DNA of 64,000 bases from Streptococcus pantholopis (GCF_001642085.1 NZ_CP014699.1:1488001-1552000), one strand, 5' to 3'; shown: positions 18,586-27,975, counted from the stretch's first letter. Made by a program: numbers and translations. The notes: generated by a model not told the origin, from the letters alone.

Positions 18586-19950
18586 TTACAGTCCAGCTTC
18601 TTTTTTAGTCCTGCTGCTGTTATTACTGACGAGGTAACGTGCAAGCACTTCACGCAATAAATCAGGAAAAAGAAATTCTGCACTTTGTTCTTTTAATTTT
18701 TCAAAATAAGTGGCGAAATAATACTGGTCTACTAAAACTAATGTCAGCCGGCCATCTTTTTTTTCAGCCTCTTTATTATACACTATTTTTCCATTTTTGT
18801 AAGCAAAGCCTTTTGTCATAAAATGGCCGAACCTCTTGCCGCGAAAACCCATCCCGCGAATTTCCTGACCGGCCAGCAGGTCCTCTTTGGCAAACATTTC
18901 TCGGCAAATAACGGTCAGCTCCTGTACAGTCAGATAAAATTTAAGCAGGCGCATCTGATGGGGAAGCGAGTGGTGCAGAGAATCCTTAGTAAAATTACGG
19001 GGAAAAGGGTCAACTATTAAACCTGTATTGACAATGGCTAGATCACTTTTGGCATAAGCTCTCATTGCCTCCATCAACAAATCAGCAGATTCAGACAGAC
19101 TCAAATCATGCTCAAAAACAGCCAGTTTCTGCTGTCGCAGATAAGCCCGCCCTGTTTCAGTATAGTCCTCCAGCCATTTTTTATCTGCCACTAAACTTGG
19201 CAGGTGGCGGGTTTCATGCGCTAGAATATTGACATCAGAAAGCCTGTGATTGGCAAAAGTCAGATCAATTTCCCCGACATATTCGCCATATCTGCCGGCA
19301 GCAGCCAGATAAGTCCCATTTAAACTGACACCTTCTTCAAAAACATGGTGTGTATGTGCCCCGATAATCAAATCAATCTTCGCTGACGATCGGGCAATCT
19401 TTTCATCCAAACGAATCCCTAAATGACTCAGTAAAATGCGAAAATCAGCAGATTCCACTTCAGGCTGTGCTAAGTCCCTCTGAAGACAGGCGAGCGGATC
19501 GGCCACCTCCCAGCCATTAGGCGCATAAGTCCAATAATAAGGAAAAGTATAGGCTAAAAAAGCAATCTTAGTCCCTGCTTCAGTTTTGACAATCTCATAA
19601 GGACCGGCCCAAGCAGGCCGTCTGCCTTCTGCATCTGTCAAGTTGCCCAAAACAACTTTAAAAGCCGCCTTGTCATACAATTCGTCCAGCTCAGCCTTAG
19701 CCAGACCGATGCCTTCATTGTTGCCGATTGTTGCAAAATCAATGCCCAGTTCATTCATCAAGTCAACATTGCTTTGGCCGGAACTGACCTCTGTCATTGG
19801 ATGGCTCCTGTCAACATTATCACCAATATCAAGCTTAATCACTTGGCTGTCAGTGTCAGATTTCTCGGCAAAAAAGCGCTTAATCTTGGGAAAGGCTTCA
19901 AAATGCGAATGCAAATCATTGATATGCAAAATTTTAAGCTTTTCTATCAT
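18586..19950 (-). CDS. Cytoplasmic 5'-nucleotidase/metallophosphoesterase, YunD type
   Basis: 454 residues. The N-terminal calcineurin-like domain shows ILHINDLHSHFE, LDIGDNVDRSHPM, TIGNNEG, LLSHLG and IGAHTHH, which are the metal ligands of the UshA/YunD family. The C-terminal half corresponds to the 5'-nucleotidase domain (MGFRGKRFG, VLVDQYYFATYF). No signal peptide is present, so it is intracellular, unlike UshA. Substrates may be nucleotides or cyclic dinucleotides, which I cannot decide. An extended -10 (TGTTATAAT) ends six bases before the ATG with no clear ribosome-binding site, so translation may be leaderless. Confidence 0.85.
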   Translation of the reverse strand: MIEKLKILHINDLHSHFEAFPKIKRFFAEKSDTDSQVIKLDIGDNVDRSHPMTEVSSGQSNVDLMNELGIDFATIGNNEGIGLAKAELDELYDKAAFKVVLGNLTDAEGRRPAWAGPYEIVKTEAGTKIAFLAYTFPYYWTYAPNGWEVADPLACLQRDLAQPEVESADFRILLSHLGIRLDEKIARSSAKIDLIIGAHTHHVFEEGVSLNGTYLAAAGRYGEYVGEIDLTFANHRLSDVNILAHETRHLPSLVADKKWLEDYTETGRAYLRQQKLAVFEHDLSLSESADLLMEAMRAYAKSDLAIVNTGLIVDPFPRNFTKDSLHHSLPHQMRLLKFYLTVQELTVICREMFAKEDLLAGQEIRGMGFRGKRFGHFMTKGFAYKNGKIVYNKEAEKKDGRLTLVLVDQYYFATYFEKLKEQSAEFLFPDLLREVLARYLVSNNSSRTKKEAGL

Positions 19951-20052
19951 AATTTTATTATAACACTTCCGCTGACAGAAGCGAATGTTAAGAAATCAGT
20001 TTTACAGACAGAAAAAGGTGCTGTTTAGCAGGCCAGCAGTCTGCCCCTAGGG

Positions 20053-20301
20053 TCAGTTGATTTCTTTGCCATTTTTTAACTTCTTAAAATATAGAAATCC
20101 CAGATAAATCAGCCCCTGACAGATCCAAATAAAAGCATAGCACAAAAGCCACATGAAGAAAGTCAGCCATTTTCGTTCACTGGTCTGAAAGACCCCCTGA
20201 CTGTCCACTGTTCTTAGAAAAATCAGCATGCTGATATCTAAAAAAACAGCCAGCAGAGCAAAGTTAAATCCTATAATAAACCGTTTTTGCAATTTTGACA
20301 T
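20053..20301 (-). CDS. Small two-span membrane protein
   Basis: 82 residues with hydrophobic segments at about 8-29 and 46-71, the second rich in Trp, Cys and aromatic residues (FFMWLLCYAFIWICQGLIYL), and a basic tail. A perfect AGGAGG lies four bases before the ATG. It sits between sepM and the metallophosphoesterase gene on the same strand. Streptococci keep small membrane proteins of unknown role here; I cannot name the family with confidence. Confidence 0.7.
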   Translation of the reverse strand: MSKLQKRFIIGFNFALLAVFLDISMLIFLRTVDSQGVFQTSERKWLTFFMWLLCYAFIWICQGLIYLGFLYFKKLKNGKEIN

Positions 20302-20395
20302 CTTGCCTCCTAAAGAGCAATTTGGATTTTACTCTTTATTTATTTTTAACATTAATCTAACCAGTGAGGCTTAATAAAAACTTAAGAATCAGATA

Positions 20396-20431
20396 AAAAA
20401 GGCTGTCAGATAGGTCTTTGACAGCCTTTTT
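20396..20431 (-). terminator. Terminator of the rsmD-coaD-sepM operon
   Basis: AAAAAGGCTGTCA (20396-20408) pairs with TGACAGCCTTTTT (20419-20431) in a 13-bp stem, a few bases after the sepM stop at 20435. Confidence 0.85.
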
Positions 20432-20434
20432 AGT

Positions 20435-21520
20435 TTAATCCTGCTTTCTTAAATAATCGATAGCTTCCTGAACATTGGTCACAGGAACAATCTTCATCTT
20501 GCTGCCCAGCTCTTTAGCTGCTGCTGCAGCTTCTTCATAATTCGTTTTAGCAGCTGGGTCAGCTTTTAAAACAGCTTCATCTACAGGGTTATTAGGAACA
20601 AAGAAGATCTCTGCTCCAGCCTTATCCGCTGCAACAACCTTCAAAGCAGCGCCGCCGATATCACCGACTGAGCCATCCTTTTCAATTGTTCCAGTTCCGG
20701 CAATCACACGTCCCTGCCGCAGATCCTCCTCAGTCAGCTGGTCATAAATATCTAAGGTAAACATTAAGCCAGCACTGGGACCTCCGACACCATCCGTTGA
20801 AAAAACAATATCCTTATCCGAATTAACTTCTGTATGATCGACCAGACCAATGCCAATACCATTTTTCCCATTTTCCAGCCTGATGATTTTTCCTTCTGCC
20901 TCTTTAGCCTTGCCATCAGATGTATACTGAACGGTTACCGGTTCCCCCAATTCCAGGCCGCTAACATAGTCAATAAGGTCGGCAGAGCTGCTAAAAGTCC
21001 GGCTGTTAACGCCTGTGACTGTATCAGCCAGCTGAAGGATTCCTTTAAAACTGGAGTTTTCATTGACATTAAGGACATAGACCCCCATATAGTCAAGACT
21101 GACTTCTTCACCGGCCAAACTGAGAGCCTGATAAACAGCATTATTCTGTGAGGTTTCCATGTAAAACTGATTCATTCTGATATAATCATCATTACTGTAG
21201 CCCCCGGTTGTCTCCTGCATACTGGTAATTTCAGTGAAGGGGGTCAGCCAGCCGTAAATCAGCTGGGCCAGAGTGGCCTGACTCATACTGACAGCCACAA
21301 AATTATAGGAACCCTCCTGATCATCTTTCCGGTCATCAACTGTCAAAACCGAACGAATGTCATAAGCACCGCCCGGCATCTCTAAATAATAGGGAAGCGG
21401 TACAAAAAGGCTAAAAAGCAGCAAAAACGCTGCCAGAGCACCGATTAGCCACCACTTAAACTGCTTGATCCACTGTCTCAGTGCTTTTAGATTTGAACTA
21501 AAGACTTGTAAAATCTTCAC
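20435..21520 (-). CDS. sepM: Membrane-anchored PDZ/Lon-like serine protease SepM
   Basis: 361 residues. One transmembrane helix (about 22-44), a PDZ-like domain (about 135-215) and a C-terminal Lon-type protease domain with the Ser249/Lys294 dyad (GGPSAGL and ALKVVAAD). In Streptococcus mutans SepM trims three residues from the competence-stimulating peptide outside the cell, producing the active 18-mer. The start is a GTG at 21520 with GGAG seven bases upstream, and the gene overlaps the end of coaD by 23 bp. Order rsmD-coaD-sepM is conserved in Firmicutes, where the protease is known as YlbL. Confidence 0.92.
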   Translation of the reverse strand: MKILQVFSSNLKALRQWIKQFKWWLIGALAAFLLLFSLFVPLPYYLEMPGGAYDIRSVLTVDDRKDDQEGSYNFVAVSMSQATLAQLIYGWLTPFTEITSMQETTGGYSNDDYIRMNQFYMETSQNNAVYQALSLAGEEVSLDYMGVYVLNVNENSSFKGILQLADTVTGVNSRTFSSSADLIDYVSGLELGEPVTVQYTSDGKAKEAEGKIIRLENGKNGIGIGLVDHTEVNSDKDIVFSTDGVGGPSAGLMFTLDIYDQLTEEDLRQGRVIAGTGTIEKDGSVGDIGGAALKVVAADKAGAEIFFVPNNPVDEAVLKADPAAKTNYEEAAAAAKELGSKMKIVPVTNVQEAIDYLRKQD

Positions 21521-21998
21521 CTAGTTTCTCCACTTCTTTTACAACACTTTCCGGAACAAAATCCGATACATCCGAATGAAAATGAATCAATTCACGAATA
21601 CGGCTGGAACTGATATGGGACAGGTCAGCAGGCGGCAGAAAAAAAACAGTGTCGATAGTCTCTGCCAAGTGGCTGTTAAAAAAGGCCAGTTCGCTTTCAT
21701 ATTCCAAATCTCTGCCGTTTCTTAAGCCCCGCACCAAATGCGTAACGCCAATCTGTCCGGCAATATCAACTGCCAGAGAATCATGAGCTGCAAGCACTTT
21801 GACATTGCTGAGACCGGCTACAGCCTCTTCTAACATGGCTCTGCGCTTAGCTGCTGTAAAAAAACCTTCCTTATTTTTATTGTAGAACAGACCGACATAA
21901 AGCTGATCGAAAAGCCGACCCGCGCTTTTAATAATCGCCATATGCCCGTTTGTTACAGGGTCAAAGGAGCCGGTAAAAAGTCCTATTTTATTTGACAT
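21498..21998 (-). CDS. coaD: Phosphopantetheine adenylyltransferase
   Basis: 166 residues, the usual length. The nucleotidyltransferase motif GSFDPVTNGH near the N terminus and ISSSRIRE near the C terminus are both present. CoaD forms dephospho-CoA from 4'-phosphopantetheine and ATP in the penultimate step of coenzyme A synthesis. The gene overlaps rsmD by 11 bp and sepM by 23 bp, consistent with a tightly coupled three-gene operon. Confidence 0.96.
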   Translation of the reverse strand: MSNKIGLFTGSFDPVTNGHMAIIKSAGRLFDQLYVGLFYNKNKEGFFTAAKRRAMLEEAVAGLSNVKVLAAHDSLAVDIAGQIGVTHLVRGLRNGRDLEYESELAFFNSHLAETIDTVFFLPPADLSHISSSRIRELIHFHSDVSDFVPESVVKEVEKLGEDFTSL

Positions 21999-22527
21999 AT
22001 ACTGTTACCTTACTGATTCCGTATTTTTTTTGTTTCCACATTCTAATTGTTCCGATAGTTTCAGGCAATACCACTGTCTTTTCAGTCTCACAGACAAGCA
22101 CAGCACCCTCTGCCAAAAGTCCCTCTGCCTCCATAACAGTGATATTTTGCACAATCTCTTCTTTGGCATAAGGCGGATCAAGAAAAACCAGATCAAAACA
22201 GCCAGTCAGTTCTTTAACAGCCTGTGCGGCTGTCTTTTTTATTAACCGAAACTGTTTGGCTTTCTGAGTCATCTTAATATTGGCATTTATAACTGCCTGC
22301 GCCTTGCGGTCTTTCTCTACCAAAACAGCTTCTGCTATCCCGCGGGACACTGCTTCAATAGCGAGGCCGCCGGATCCGGCGAAAAGATCCAAAGCACGGC
22401 CGCCTGTAAAATAAGGGCCAATCATATTAAAAATGGCCCCACGTACCTTATCAGAAGTGGGACGTGTTGTTTTCCCTTCAAGCGTTTTTAAGGGACGCCC
22501 GCCAAACTCACCAGCAACAATTCTCAT
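21988..22527 (-). CDS. rsmD: 16S rRNA (guanine966-N2)-methyltransferase
   Basis: 179 residues. The N terminus MRIVAGEFGGRPLKTLEGKTTRPTSDKVRGAIFN is diagnostic of RsmD. The SAM-binding DLFAGSGGLAIEAVSRG and the catalytic DLVFLDPPYAKE follow. It modifies G966 in helix 31 of 16S rRNA. It is the first gene of the coaD-sepM operon. A TATTATAAT stretch lies about 10 bp before its start. Confidence 0.94.
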   Translation of the reverse strand: MRIVAGEFGGRPLKTLEGKTTRPTSDKVRGAIFNMIGPYFTGGRALDLFAGSGGLAIEAVSRGIAEAVLVEKDRKAQAVINANIKMTQKAKQFRLIKKTAAQAVKELTGCFDLVFLDPPYAKEEIVQNITVMEAEGLLAEGAVLVCETEKTVVLPETIGTIRMWKQKKYGISKVTVYVK

Positions 22528-22654
22528 AACGCTATTATTATACCAAAAAACAATTGTTTTTGGTAAATATAAGAAAAAGAGAGTGGGATAGTTGATTAGG
22601 GAGGTCTTATCCTTTGCTTAACAAAAGATAAAAACTTCCAGCCAAAACTCATAT

Positions 22655-22715
22655 GTCTTATAAAATTAATCTGAGGCAGGGACAAAAGTCCTGCCTCAGA
22701 TTAATTTTATAAGAC
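22655..22715. terminator. Perfect 26-bp inverted repeat between asnA and rsmD
   Basis: Arms 22655-22680 and 22690-22715 are fully complementary around the 9-base loop GACAAAAGT. The inner part is GC-richer (CTGAGGCAGG) and the outer part AT-rich. No T-run follows the stem in the asnA direction, so it is either an atypical terminator or a processing/attenuation hairpin. No gene is visible in 22528-22736. Confidence 0.7.
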
Positions 22716-22736
22716 TGCCAAATTCAGCTAAAACAA

Positions 22737-23729
22737 CTATAAAATATTGTCATAGGTATCCTGGACTTCCTGCGGCCAAACAGAAGTCTGCACTTCGCCA
22801 ATATGCTTTTTGCGCAGTAAAAACATAGCCATCCGTGATTGTCCGATACCACCGCCTATCGTCAAAGGGAAGAAACCGCGTAAAAGTGTTTTATGCCAAT
22901 CCAGTTCAAGACGATCTTCATCACCTGTAATAACAACCTGACGTTTAAGGGCGTCTTCGTCAACACGAATTCCCATTGACGAGAGCTCAAAAGCCGATCC
23001 CAGCGCTTCATTCCAAACTAAAATATCACCATTTAGCCCCTTATACCCATGTTCCGTCTCACTGGTCCAGTCATCGTAATCCGGTGCACGGCCGTCATGG
23101 GGCTGTCCATCGGCCAAGATTCCGCCGATACCGATCAAAAAGACAGCGCCATATTCTTTGGTAATTTCATTTTCACGCTCTTTGGGTGTCAAATCAGGAT
23201 AGCGCTCAACCAATTCTTCAGAGTGAATAAAAGTTATTTTTTTAGGCAGCACGGAATCAATGTCATAACGCGCCTCAACAGCTAATTCCGTCAGGCGAAT
23301 GACCTTATAAATCGTTTCAACTGTTTCTTTCAAATAAGTTAAGTTTCTGCGGCCGTCAGGAATCACTTTTTCCCAATCCCACTGATCCACATAAACAGAG
23401 TGAATAGGGTCCAGCGATTCCTCATCAGGGCGGAGTGCCTTCATATTAACAACAAGTCCTTCCCCCTCATTAAAACCAAAACGCGCCAAAGTATGGCGCT
23501 TCCATTTAGCCAGTGAATGAACCACCTCAAAAGTCGCATCGGGAATCTTCAAAACATGGACAGATACAGGATTTTCAACACCAGACAAATTGTCCTGCAT
23601 CCCATCGCCGACCCGGCTCAAAATAGGGCCCTGTACTTCAACAACTTCAAGCTTATCAATCAAATACTGCGTAAATGTATTTTTTACAAAAGAAATTTCT
23701 TCCTGCTGATGAATAAAACTCTTCTTCAT
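22737..23729 (-). CDS. asnA: Aspartate--ammonia ligase
   Basis: 330 residues from the ATG at 23729 ([20 protein letters not shown]), the standard AsnA length, with GGAGGAG just upstream. Class II synthetase-like motifs are visible: [15 protein letters not shown], the [11 protein letters not shown] segment and the C-terminal [19 protein letters not shown]. It makes asparagine from aspartate, ammonia and ATP. Repeat copies occupy the whole upstream region and directly abut the ribosome-binding site. Confidence 0.96.
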   Translation of the reverse strand: MKKSFIHQQEEISFVKNTFTQYLIDKLEVVEVQGPILSRVGDGMQDNLSGVENPVSVHVLKIPDATFEVVHSLAKWKRHTLARFGFNEGEGLVVNMKALRPDEESLDPIHSVYVDQWDWEKVIPDGRRNLTYLKETVETIYKVIRLTELAVEARYDIDSVLPKKITFIHSEELVERYPDLTPKERENEITKEYGAVFLIGIGGILADGQPHDGRAPDYDDWTSETEHGYKGLNGDILVWNEALGSAFELSSMGIRVDEDALKRQVVITGDEDRLELDWHKTLLRGFFPLTIGGGIGQSRMAMFLLRKKHIGEVQTSVWPQEVQDTYDNIL

Positions 23730-23739
23730 ACACTCCTCC

Positions 23740-24175
23740 ACTAAGATACAAAGGCCGTGAAGAAATCCGTATGAAAATAGGGGATGGCAAGTGATGCTGG
23801 CATCACGCTGACAGCCATCTTTTTCACTAGGATTTTAGCCCGTATTCAGTTTCACCAAGATACAAAAGGCGTTTAAAGCTCACAGCAAAAATAGGAAAAC
23901 TGACGAAGAAACCTCAGTTTCTAGGAAGTTTTGTCTTTTTTGCAAAGAGCTTAGCCCGTGTTCAATTTCACCAAGATACAAAGGGCGTTTAAAGCTCACA
24001 GCAAAAATGACGGTAAGCCAGAAATCTTCGATTTCGTCTGCGTACCTCTGCCAAGGCGACTAGAAAGCTGCGGTCGGCCGCTAGGACGACAAAGCTTTCA
24101 GACGGCTACGGCTAGCTGACTTGAAATCAATTCTAAACTTTCTTTGTCTTTTTTGCAAAGAGCTTAGCCCGTGCT
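23740..24175 (+). repeat. Three tandem BOX-like repeats upstream of asnA
   Basis: Copy one (about 23742-23853): AATCC/GGATT ends and inner stem GTGATG/CATCAC. Copy two (about 23854-23968): AAGCTC/GAGCTT ends, second stem AAAACT/AGTTTT and inner stem GAAAC-CTCA-GTTTC. Copy three (about 23969-24175): a central module with GAAATC-TTC-GATTTC instead of the short stem, and TTGCAAAGAGCTTAGCCCGTG tail. The joints between copies share TTCACCAAGATACAAA. Confidence 0.87.
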
Positions 24176-24214
24176 CTCTCTTTACTGTAACTAATTGGTA
24201 TCAGTCAAATTAAT

Positions 24215-24242
24215 AAAAACGACGGTCTGATCGTCTTTTTTT
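24215..24242 (-). terminator. Possible terminator downstream of the MmcQ/YjbR-EVE gene
   Basis: GACG/CGTC with flanking A and T runs (AAAAAC ... CTTTTTTT) forms a short hairpin usable in either direction. It lies about 180 nt after the stop at 24421. The rest of 24176-24420 shows no gene. Confidence 0.4.
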
Positions 24243-24420
24243 AGAAAAAATAAAGATAGGCTTATTATACACTTCTGACGGGCAAAAGAAAAGTCTTTTT
24301 GCCTATTTAGCTGTTTTTTCAAAAAAATATCAGTCTTAACAGACGATTAAGACAGGCTCACACCCTATCTTCTCATTTTAAGCCAGCCTGCAATCCGAAT
24401 GATAGACCTGCAGTATACTT

Positions 24421-25506
24421 CTAGTCCTTAAGAGCCTTTTTCACCTCAGCAACTAGTTCTTTGGTCATCCGCCGTGCCCCTCGGATATTAGTAACACCGT
24501 ATTCTTTTAAAACAGAGCTGGAGAATTGGCTGTCCGGAAACTGGGTCAGCAGCTCAATTCGCATGAGTCTCTTTGTTTTAGAACGGTCAGGATAGGCTTC
24601 ATTAGGGATATCAGCCTCTAACACTCGGCAGAGATAACGCAGGGAACGCACAGGCGCTGTGATGTAAATACCCACATAGTCATCTGTTTTTATCGACGCT
24701 TTTTGTGTCCAATGAATCATTTTTTGAGCTGCAAGCTCAGCATCAACGTCATAATATTTGGGATTAGCCGGAATCAGCCAAAAATCAGGGCCATCGGCAC
24801 TGCCTAAACTGCCTTTCTCCGTTAGTCTTCTGCTTTTATCAACTAAAGAAAAAAGCAGCTCATCGGAAACATCTTCATCTAAAATGACTGAAACCCAGAA
24901 CTTTTTATTCATATGGTAAGAAGGATAAATCCCAGGACAGGTAAGCAAATGGGCTAAATCATCGTTTTTTACTTTTAGATTGATCATTTCAACCTCATCA
25001 TCCGTCTCTTTCTGCTTCCTCTTTTCTTTGCCCGAATCCAGTTTACTGCGGTTGACAGTCATAATCAGACCGTACCATTTTCGGTTTATGGGATTGCGGT
25101 AGGCTGCAAAATCAGGGTATTTGGCAAAGGGATGATCGTATTGATCACCGTAGGTCTTTTCAATATAGTGAAGCAAACGGTCAGCTTGTTCAGTTACAAA
25201 AGGCCGGTCTTCAAAACAGCAGTCGGCTATTTTTTCTAAAATGGCAGCATAGGCTGCCCGGACCTGCCCAGCAAAAGAGCCTGCCTGCCGCTGAGTACGC
25301 AGGGCCAAATAATCATCATTTATCTCAGTATCAACCACACGGCCGCTGACTCGGCCGTCAGCCTCAATAGACAGCTGAGCTTCAAAATTCCCATCCATAA
25401 ATAATTCTCGGTAATTATAAAGGTCACCTTCTTTTTTAAAGCCAAAAGGCAGAAGTTCATTTATAAGGACCCGTTTTTTCTTGAAAAATTCAGACTCCAA
25501 AGACAT
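24421..25506 (-). CDS. MmcQ/YjbR protein fused to a C-terminal EVE-like domain
   Basis: 361 residues in three parts. Residues 1-90 are an N-terminal piece (FGFKKEGDLYNYRELFMDGNFEAQLSIEAD). Residues about 100-235 carry the MmcQ/YjbR (CyaY-like) pattern: HPFAKYPDFAAYRNPINRKWYGLIMTV, then CPGIYPSYHMNKKFWVSVIL. Residues about 250-320 (DFWLIPANPKYYDVDAELAA, then IHWTQKASIKTDDYVGIYIT and APVRSLRYLCRVLEADI) match the EVE/PUA-like fold, known for binding modified bases in DNA or RNA. A charged tail, about 325-361, ends it. Domain names rest on motif reading alone. Function is unknown; nucleic-acid binding is plausible. Confidence 0.75.
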   Translation of the reverse strand: MSLESEFFKKKRVLINELLPFGFKKEGDLYNYRELFMDGNFEAQLSIEADGRVSGRVVDTEINDDYLALRTQRQAGSFAGQVRAAYAAILEKIADCCFEDRPFVTEQADRLLHYIEKTYGDQYDHPFAKYPDFAAYRNPINRKWYGLIMTVNRSKLDSGKEKRKQKETDDEVEMINLKVKNDDLAHLLTCPGIYPSYHMNKKFWVSVILDEDVSDELLFSLVDKSRRLTEKGSLGSADGPDFWLIPANPKYYDVDAELAAQKMIHWTQKASIKTDDYVGIYITAPVRSLRYLCRVLEADIPNEAYPDRSKTKRLMRIELLTQFPDSQFSSSVLKEYGVTNIRGARRMTKELVAEVKKALKD

Positions 25507-25637
25507 AACCTATATTTCCTTTTTGACTCTATTATAGCAAAAATAAAATGAGCTTTACGAGCAGGCAGCCTCTGAAAATTAAAGAAACAATAAAAAACGA
25601 TATTTACTTAATCGTTTTAATTGACTATAATAGGGCT

Positions 25638-26519
25638 ATGACTAATTCACTTATACTTCATATGATTCAGCTGATGCTGGTCAGCTTAATTGTCTGGGTC
25701 ATTTTTTTAATAGTGAGAAATGCCCGCAGACGGCAGATTGATTTAAGAGATCGATTTTTTACGGGTTTTGGAATCGGTTTAGTGACTGATTTATTAGATA
25801 CACTGGGAATCGGAACGTTTGCGACAACAACGACACTTTTTAAGGCCACCCAGCTAGTTAAGGATGACCGTCAAATTCCTGCGACTATGACAACGGCCCA
25901 TGTTATTCCGGTTTTAGTGGAGGCCCTGTGTTTTATTACTATTGTGGAGGTGGATCTGACTACCCTAGTCTGCATGGCGGCAGCAGCCTTCTCTGGCGCT
26001 TTTCTTGGAGCACGGCTGACCAAAAATTGGAACACTCAGAAAGTCCAGATGGTTTTAGGGGTTCTGCTGATTATTGCGGCTTTTTTTATGGTCTACCGTA
26101 TGCTGACAAATCCTGGTGCAGATATTGCTAACGATATTCGCGGTCTGTCGGGAATCAGACTGCTTATCGGTATCGTTTTTGACTTCATCATCGGAATGCT
26201 GATGACTATGGGACTGGGCAATTATGCGCCGGAACTTATTTTTTTCTCGCTGATGGGAATCAGCCCGGCTATTGCACTTCCGGTTATGATGTTAAATGCA
26301 GCCATGATTATGGTTGCCGGCTCCAAACAGTTTATCGAATCAGACCGAGTACACTGGCCCGGGGTATTAGGTATCATTATCGGCGGAGTCTTCGGTGTTT
26401 TAATCGCAGCATTTTTCCTGACCAGCCTGGATATCGATAAGCTTAAAATTCTAGTCGTTTTTATCGCCCTCTATACAGGTTTGATGCTGCTGCGCTCAGC
26501 TCTTATCCGATCAAAATAA
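25638..26519 (+). CDS. TauE/SafE-family (sulfite exporter-like) membrane transporter
   Basis: 293 residues from the ATG at 25638 (MTNSLILHMIQLMLVSLIVW), chosen over an upstream frame because a promoter TTTACT-17-TATAAT ends six bases before it. About eight hydrophobic segments appear in two repeats: GFGIGLVTDLLDTLGIGTFA in the first half and FDFIIGMLMTMGLGNYAPEL in the second, both typical of TauE/SafE proteins. Members export sulfite, sulfonates or other organic anions; substrate here is unknown. With TATAAT so close, translation may be leaderless. Confidence 0.85.
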   Translation: MTNSLILHMIQLMLVSLIVWVIFLIVRNARRRQIDLRDRFFTGFGIGLVTDLLDTLGIGTFATTTTLFKATQLVKDDRQIPATMTTAHVIPVLVEALCFITIVEVDLTTLVCMAAAAFSGAFLGARLTKNWNTQKVQMVLGVLLIIAAFFMVYRMLTNPGADIANDIRGLSGIRLLIGIVFDFIIGMLMTMGLGNYAPELIFFSLMGISPAIALPVMMLNAAMIMVAGSKQFIESDRVHWPGVLGIIIGGVFGVLIAAFFLTSLDIDKLKILVVFIALYTGLMLLRSALIRSK

Positions 26520-26630
26520 AGCTTGCTGACAGTGTTTACACATATTTGGAAAAAACATTTTTTCGCTTACAGACCTCTTCTATCCAGCAAAGCCTCAGAA
26601 TGATTTTACTTCCTTAAAATTTCTTAAGAT

Positions 26631-26673
26631 AAAAAGCTCTGTAAATTCCTCAGCAGAATGGACAGAGCTTTTT
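26631..26673. terminator. Terminator between the TauE-like and HXXEE genes
   Basis: AAAAAGCTCTGT (26631-26642) and ACAGAGCTTTTT (26662-26673) form a 12-bp stem. It sits between convergent genes and can serve both. Confidence 0.75.
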
Positions 26674-26769
26674 GCATAAAGAAAAGAAAGCTAATGTTGT
26701 TTTGACAGTATCTCATCAAAACAGCAGGCAGAACTCGTTTTTGCAGCAAAGTACAAATAGCCTGCATGA

Positions 26770-27282
26770 CTAACCATGCAAAAGCTGTTCAACCTTTGCG
26801 GACTGACTGTGAAGAAAGTTTAGATTAAGCAGTAAAGCAGCAAAAATCAGCGGTACTAAAATAAACAAAAGAAGCCAGTTAAGAGACTGAGAAAGAATAA
26901 AGACAGCAATACTCAGTAAAAGCACAGGCATGGTTAAAACAGACGTGATGCTGCCAGGCACCCAAATACGAAAAGAAAGGGCCTGACCGATATGAACAAA
27001 CAAATGCAGCGTATGTCCTAATGTAATCGCTAAGACTAATTCCGGCAGACGAAAAATAATGCCTGCAAAAAGAACTAAACCAGCCAGAATAAACTCTTCC
27101 ATGATTAAAGCAGCCACCGTCTCTGCTGACGGATAGGAGGCTCTTCCTGAAATAAACATTTCTGACGCCAATCTAGGATCACTCCCTTTCTTGTCAATCC
27201 AAGGGCGAACTCTCACAATCTCTTCAAATTCGTGAATCATAAAAAGTACAATCGCAAGAAAGGCCAACAAAGCTGAAGTCAT
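26770..27282 (-). CDS. HXXEE-domain membrane protein
   Basis: 170 residues from the ATG at 27282 (MTSALLAFLAIVLFMIHEFE), with GGGAG eight bases upstream; the longer reading from 27300 covers that site. The first membrane segment ends in HEFEEI, the motif that names the HXXEE family, and a second His cluster (GHTLHLFVHIG) lies in the third segment. Four to five membrane segments in all. Conserved His and Glu at the membrane suggest metal or cofactor binding, but no function is established. Confidence 0.8.
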   Translation of the reverse strand: MTSALLAFLAIVLFMIHEFEEIVRVRPWIDKKGSDPRLASEMFISGRASYPSAETVAALIMEEFILAGLVLFAGIIFRLPELVLAITLGHTLHLFVHIGQALSFRIWVPGSITSVLTMPVLLLSIAVFILSQSLNWLLLFILVPLIFAALLLNLNFLHSQSAKVEQLLHG

Positions 27283-27295
27283 AACATCATCTCCC

Positions 27296-27460
27296 ATCAA
27301 AATACAAAGGGCGTTTTAAGGCAAAGTCAAAACATTGAAGCCGGCCGCCGAGCCATTAGCAGCTTTAGGGCTGTCCCCATAGTGCAGCCGCACTCGTATC
27401 CTAGGATTGCAGATTATTTTTTATAGAACATTAGGCCCCAGGGGAATTGGACAAAAGAGG
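27296..27460 (+). repeat. Degenerate BOX-like repeat
   Basis: A head AAAATACAAAGGGCGTTTTAAGG directly behind the HXXEE ribosome-binding site and a tail-like CATTAGGCCCCAGG near 27440. The interior is diverged, so only the ends identify it. Confidence 0.5.
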
Positions 27461-27492
27461 CTAACAAATAGCACGGCATCACAGCTGCGGTT

Positions 27493-27975
27493 TTACAAGT
27501 TGGATAAATCGCAAATCATAATACAGTCTTCCTTATTTTGCCGAAAAATCTGAAAACCAAGCTGCTGGTAGAGGTAAAAAGCAGGATTGGCCTTTTGCAC
27601 AGACAAAGAGACCCTTTGACAGCCCTCCATTTTAAGCCAGACAAGAAAAGCAGCCAGTAAAGCTCTGCCAATACCCTGTCCGCGGTAAGAAGGAAGCAGT
27701 GAAACAGAAAGCGACGGTATCTCATCATCGATGTGCCCATAATCAGGCATAATCCGCACCCAAACTGCTCCCGCAATCTGACCGTTTACTTCTGCCACCA
27801 TGGCCTTGTCGTGCAAATCTCGGCCAAAATCTTTGATATATAGCTGCAGTTCCGGCAGCTGAACAATCTGTCTGTCAGGAACTGGGTAACCCTCAGGTAC
27901 AAAAATTGCCTGATAGAGGAATTCTTCCAAAAGCGGATATTCTTCCGGAGCCATAGGACGTAAAATAAGTGACAT
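27493..27975 (-). CDS. GNAT-family N-acetyltransferase
   Basis: 160 residues from the ATG at 27975 (MSLILRPMAPEEYPLLEEFL); AAGGAGGTGATT upstream decides this start. The acetyl-CoA binding motif is LSVSLLPSYRGQGIGRALL followed by VSLSVQKANPAFYLYQQLGF. The acceptor cannot be predicted. It lies just downstream of the GrpB-like gene on the same strand. Confidence 0.85.
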   Translation of the reverse strand: MSLILRPMAPEEYPLLEEFLYQAIFVPEGYPVPDRQIVQLPELQLYIKDFGRDLHDKAMVAEVNGQIAGAVWVRIMPDYGHIDDEIPSLSVSLLPSYRGQGIGRALLAAFLVWLKMEGCQRVSLSVQKANPAFYLYQQLGFQIFRQNKEDCIMICDLSNL

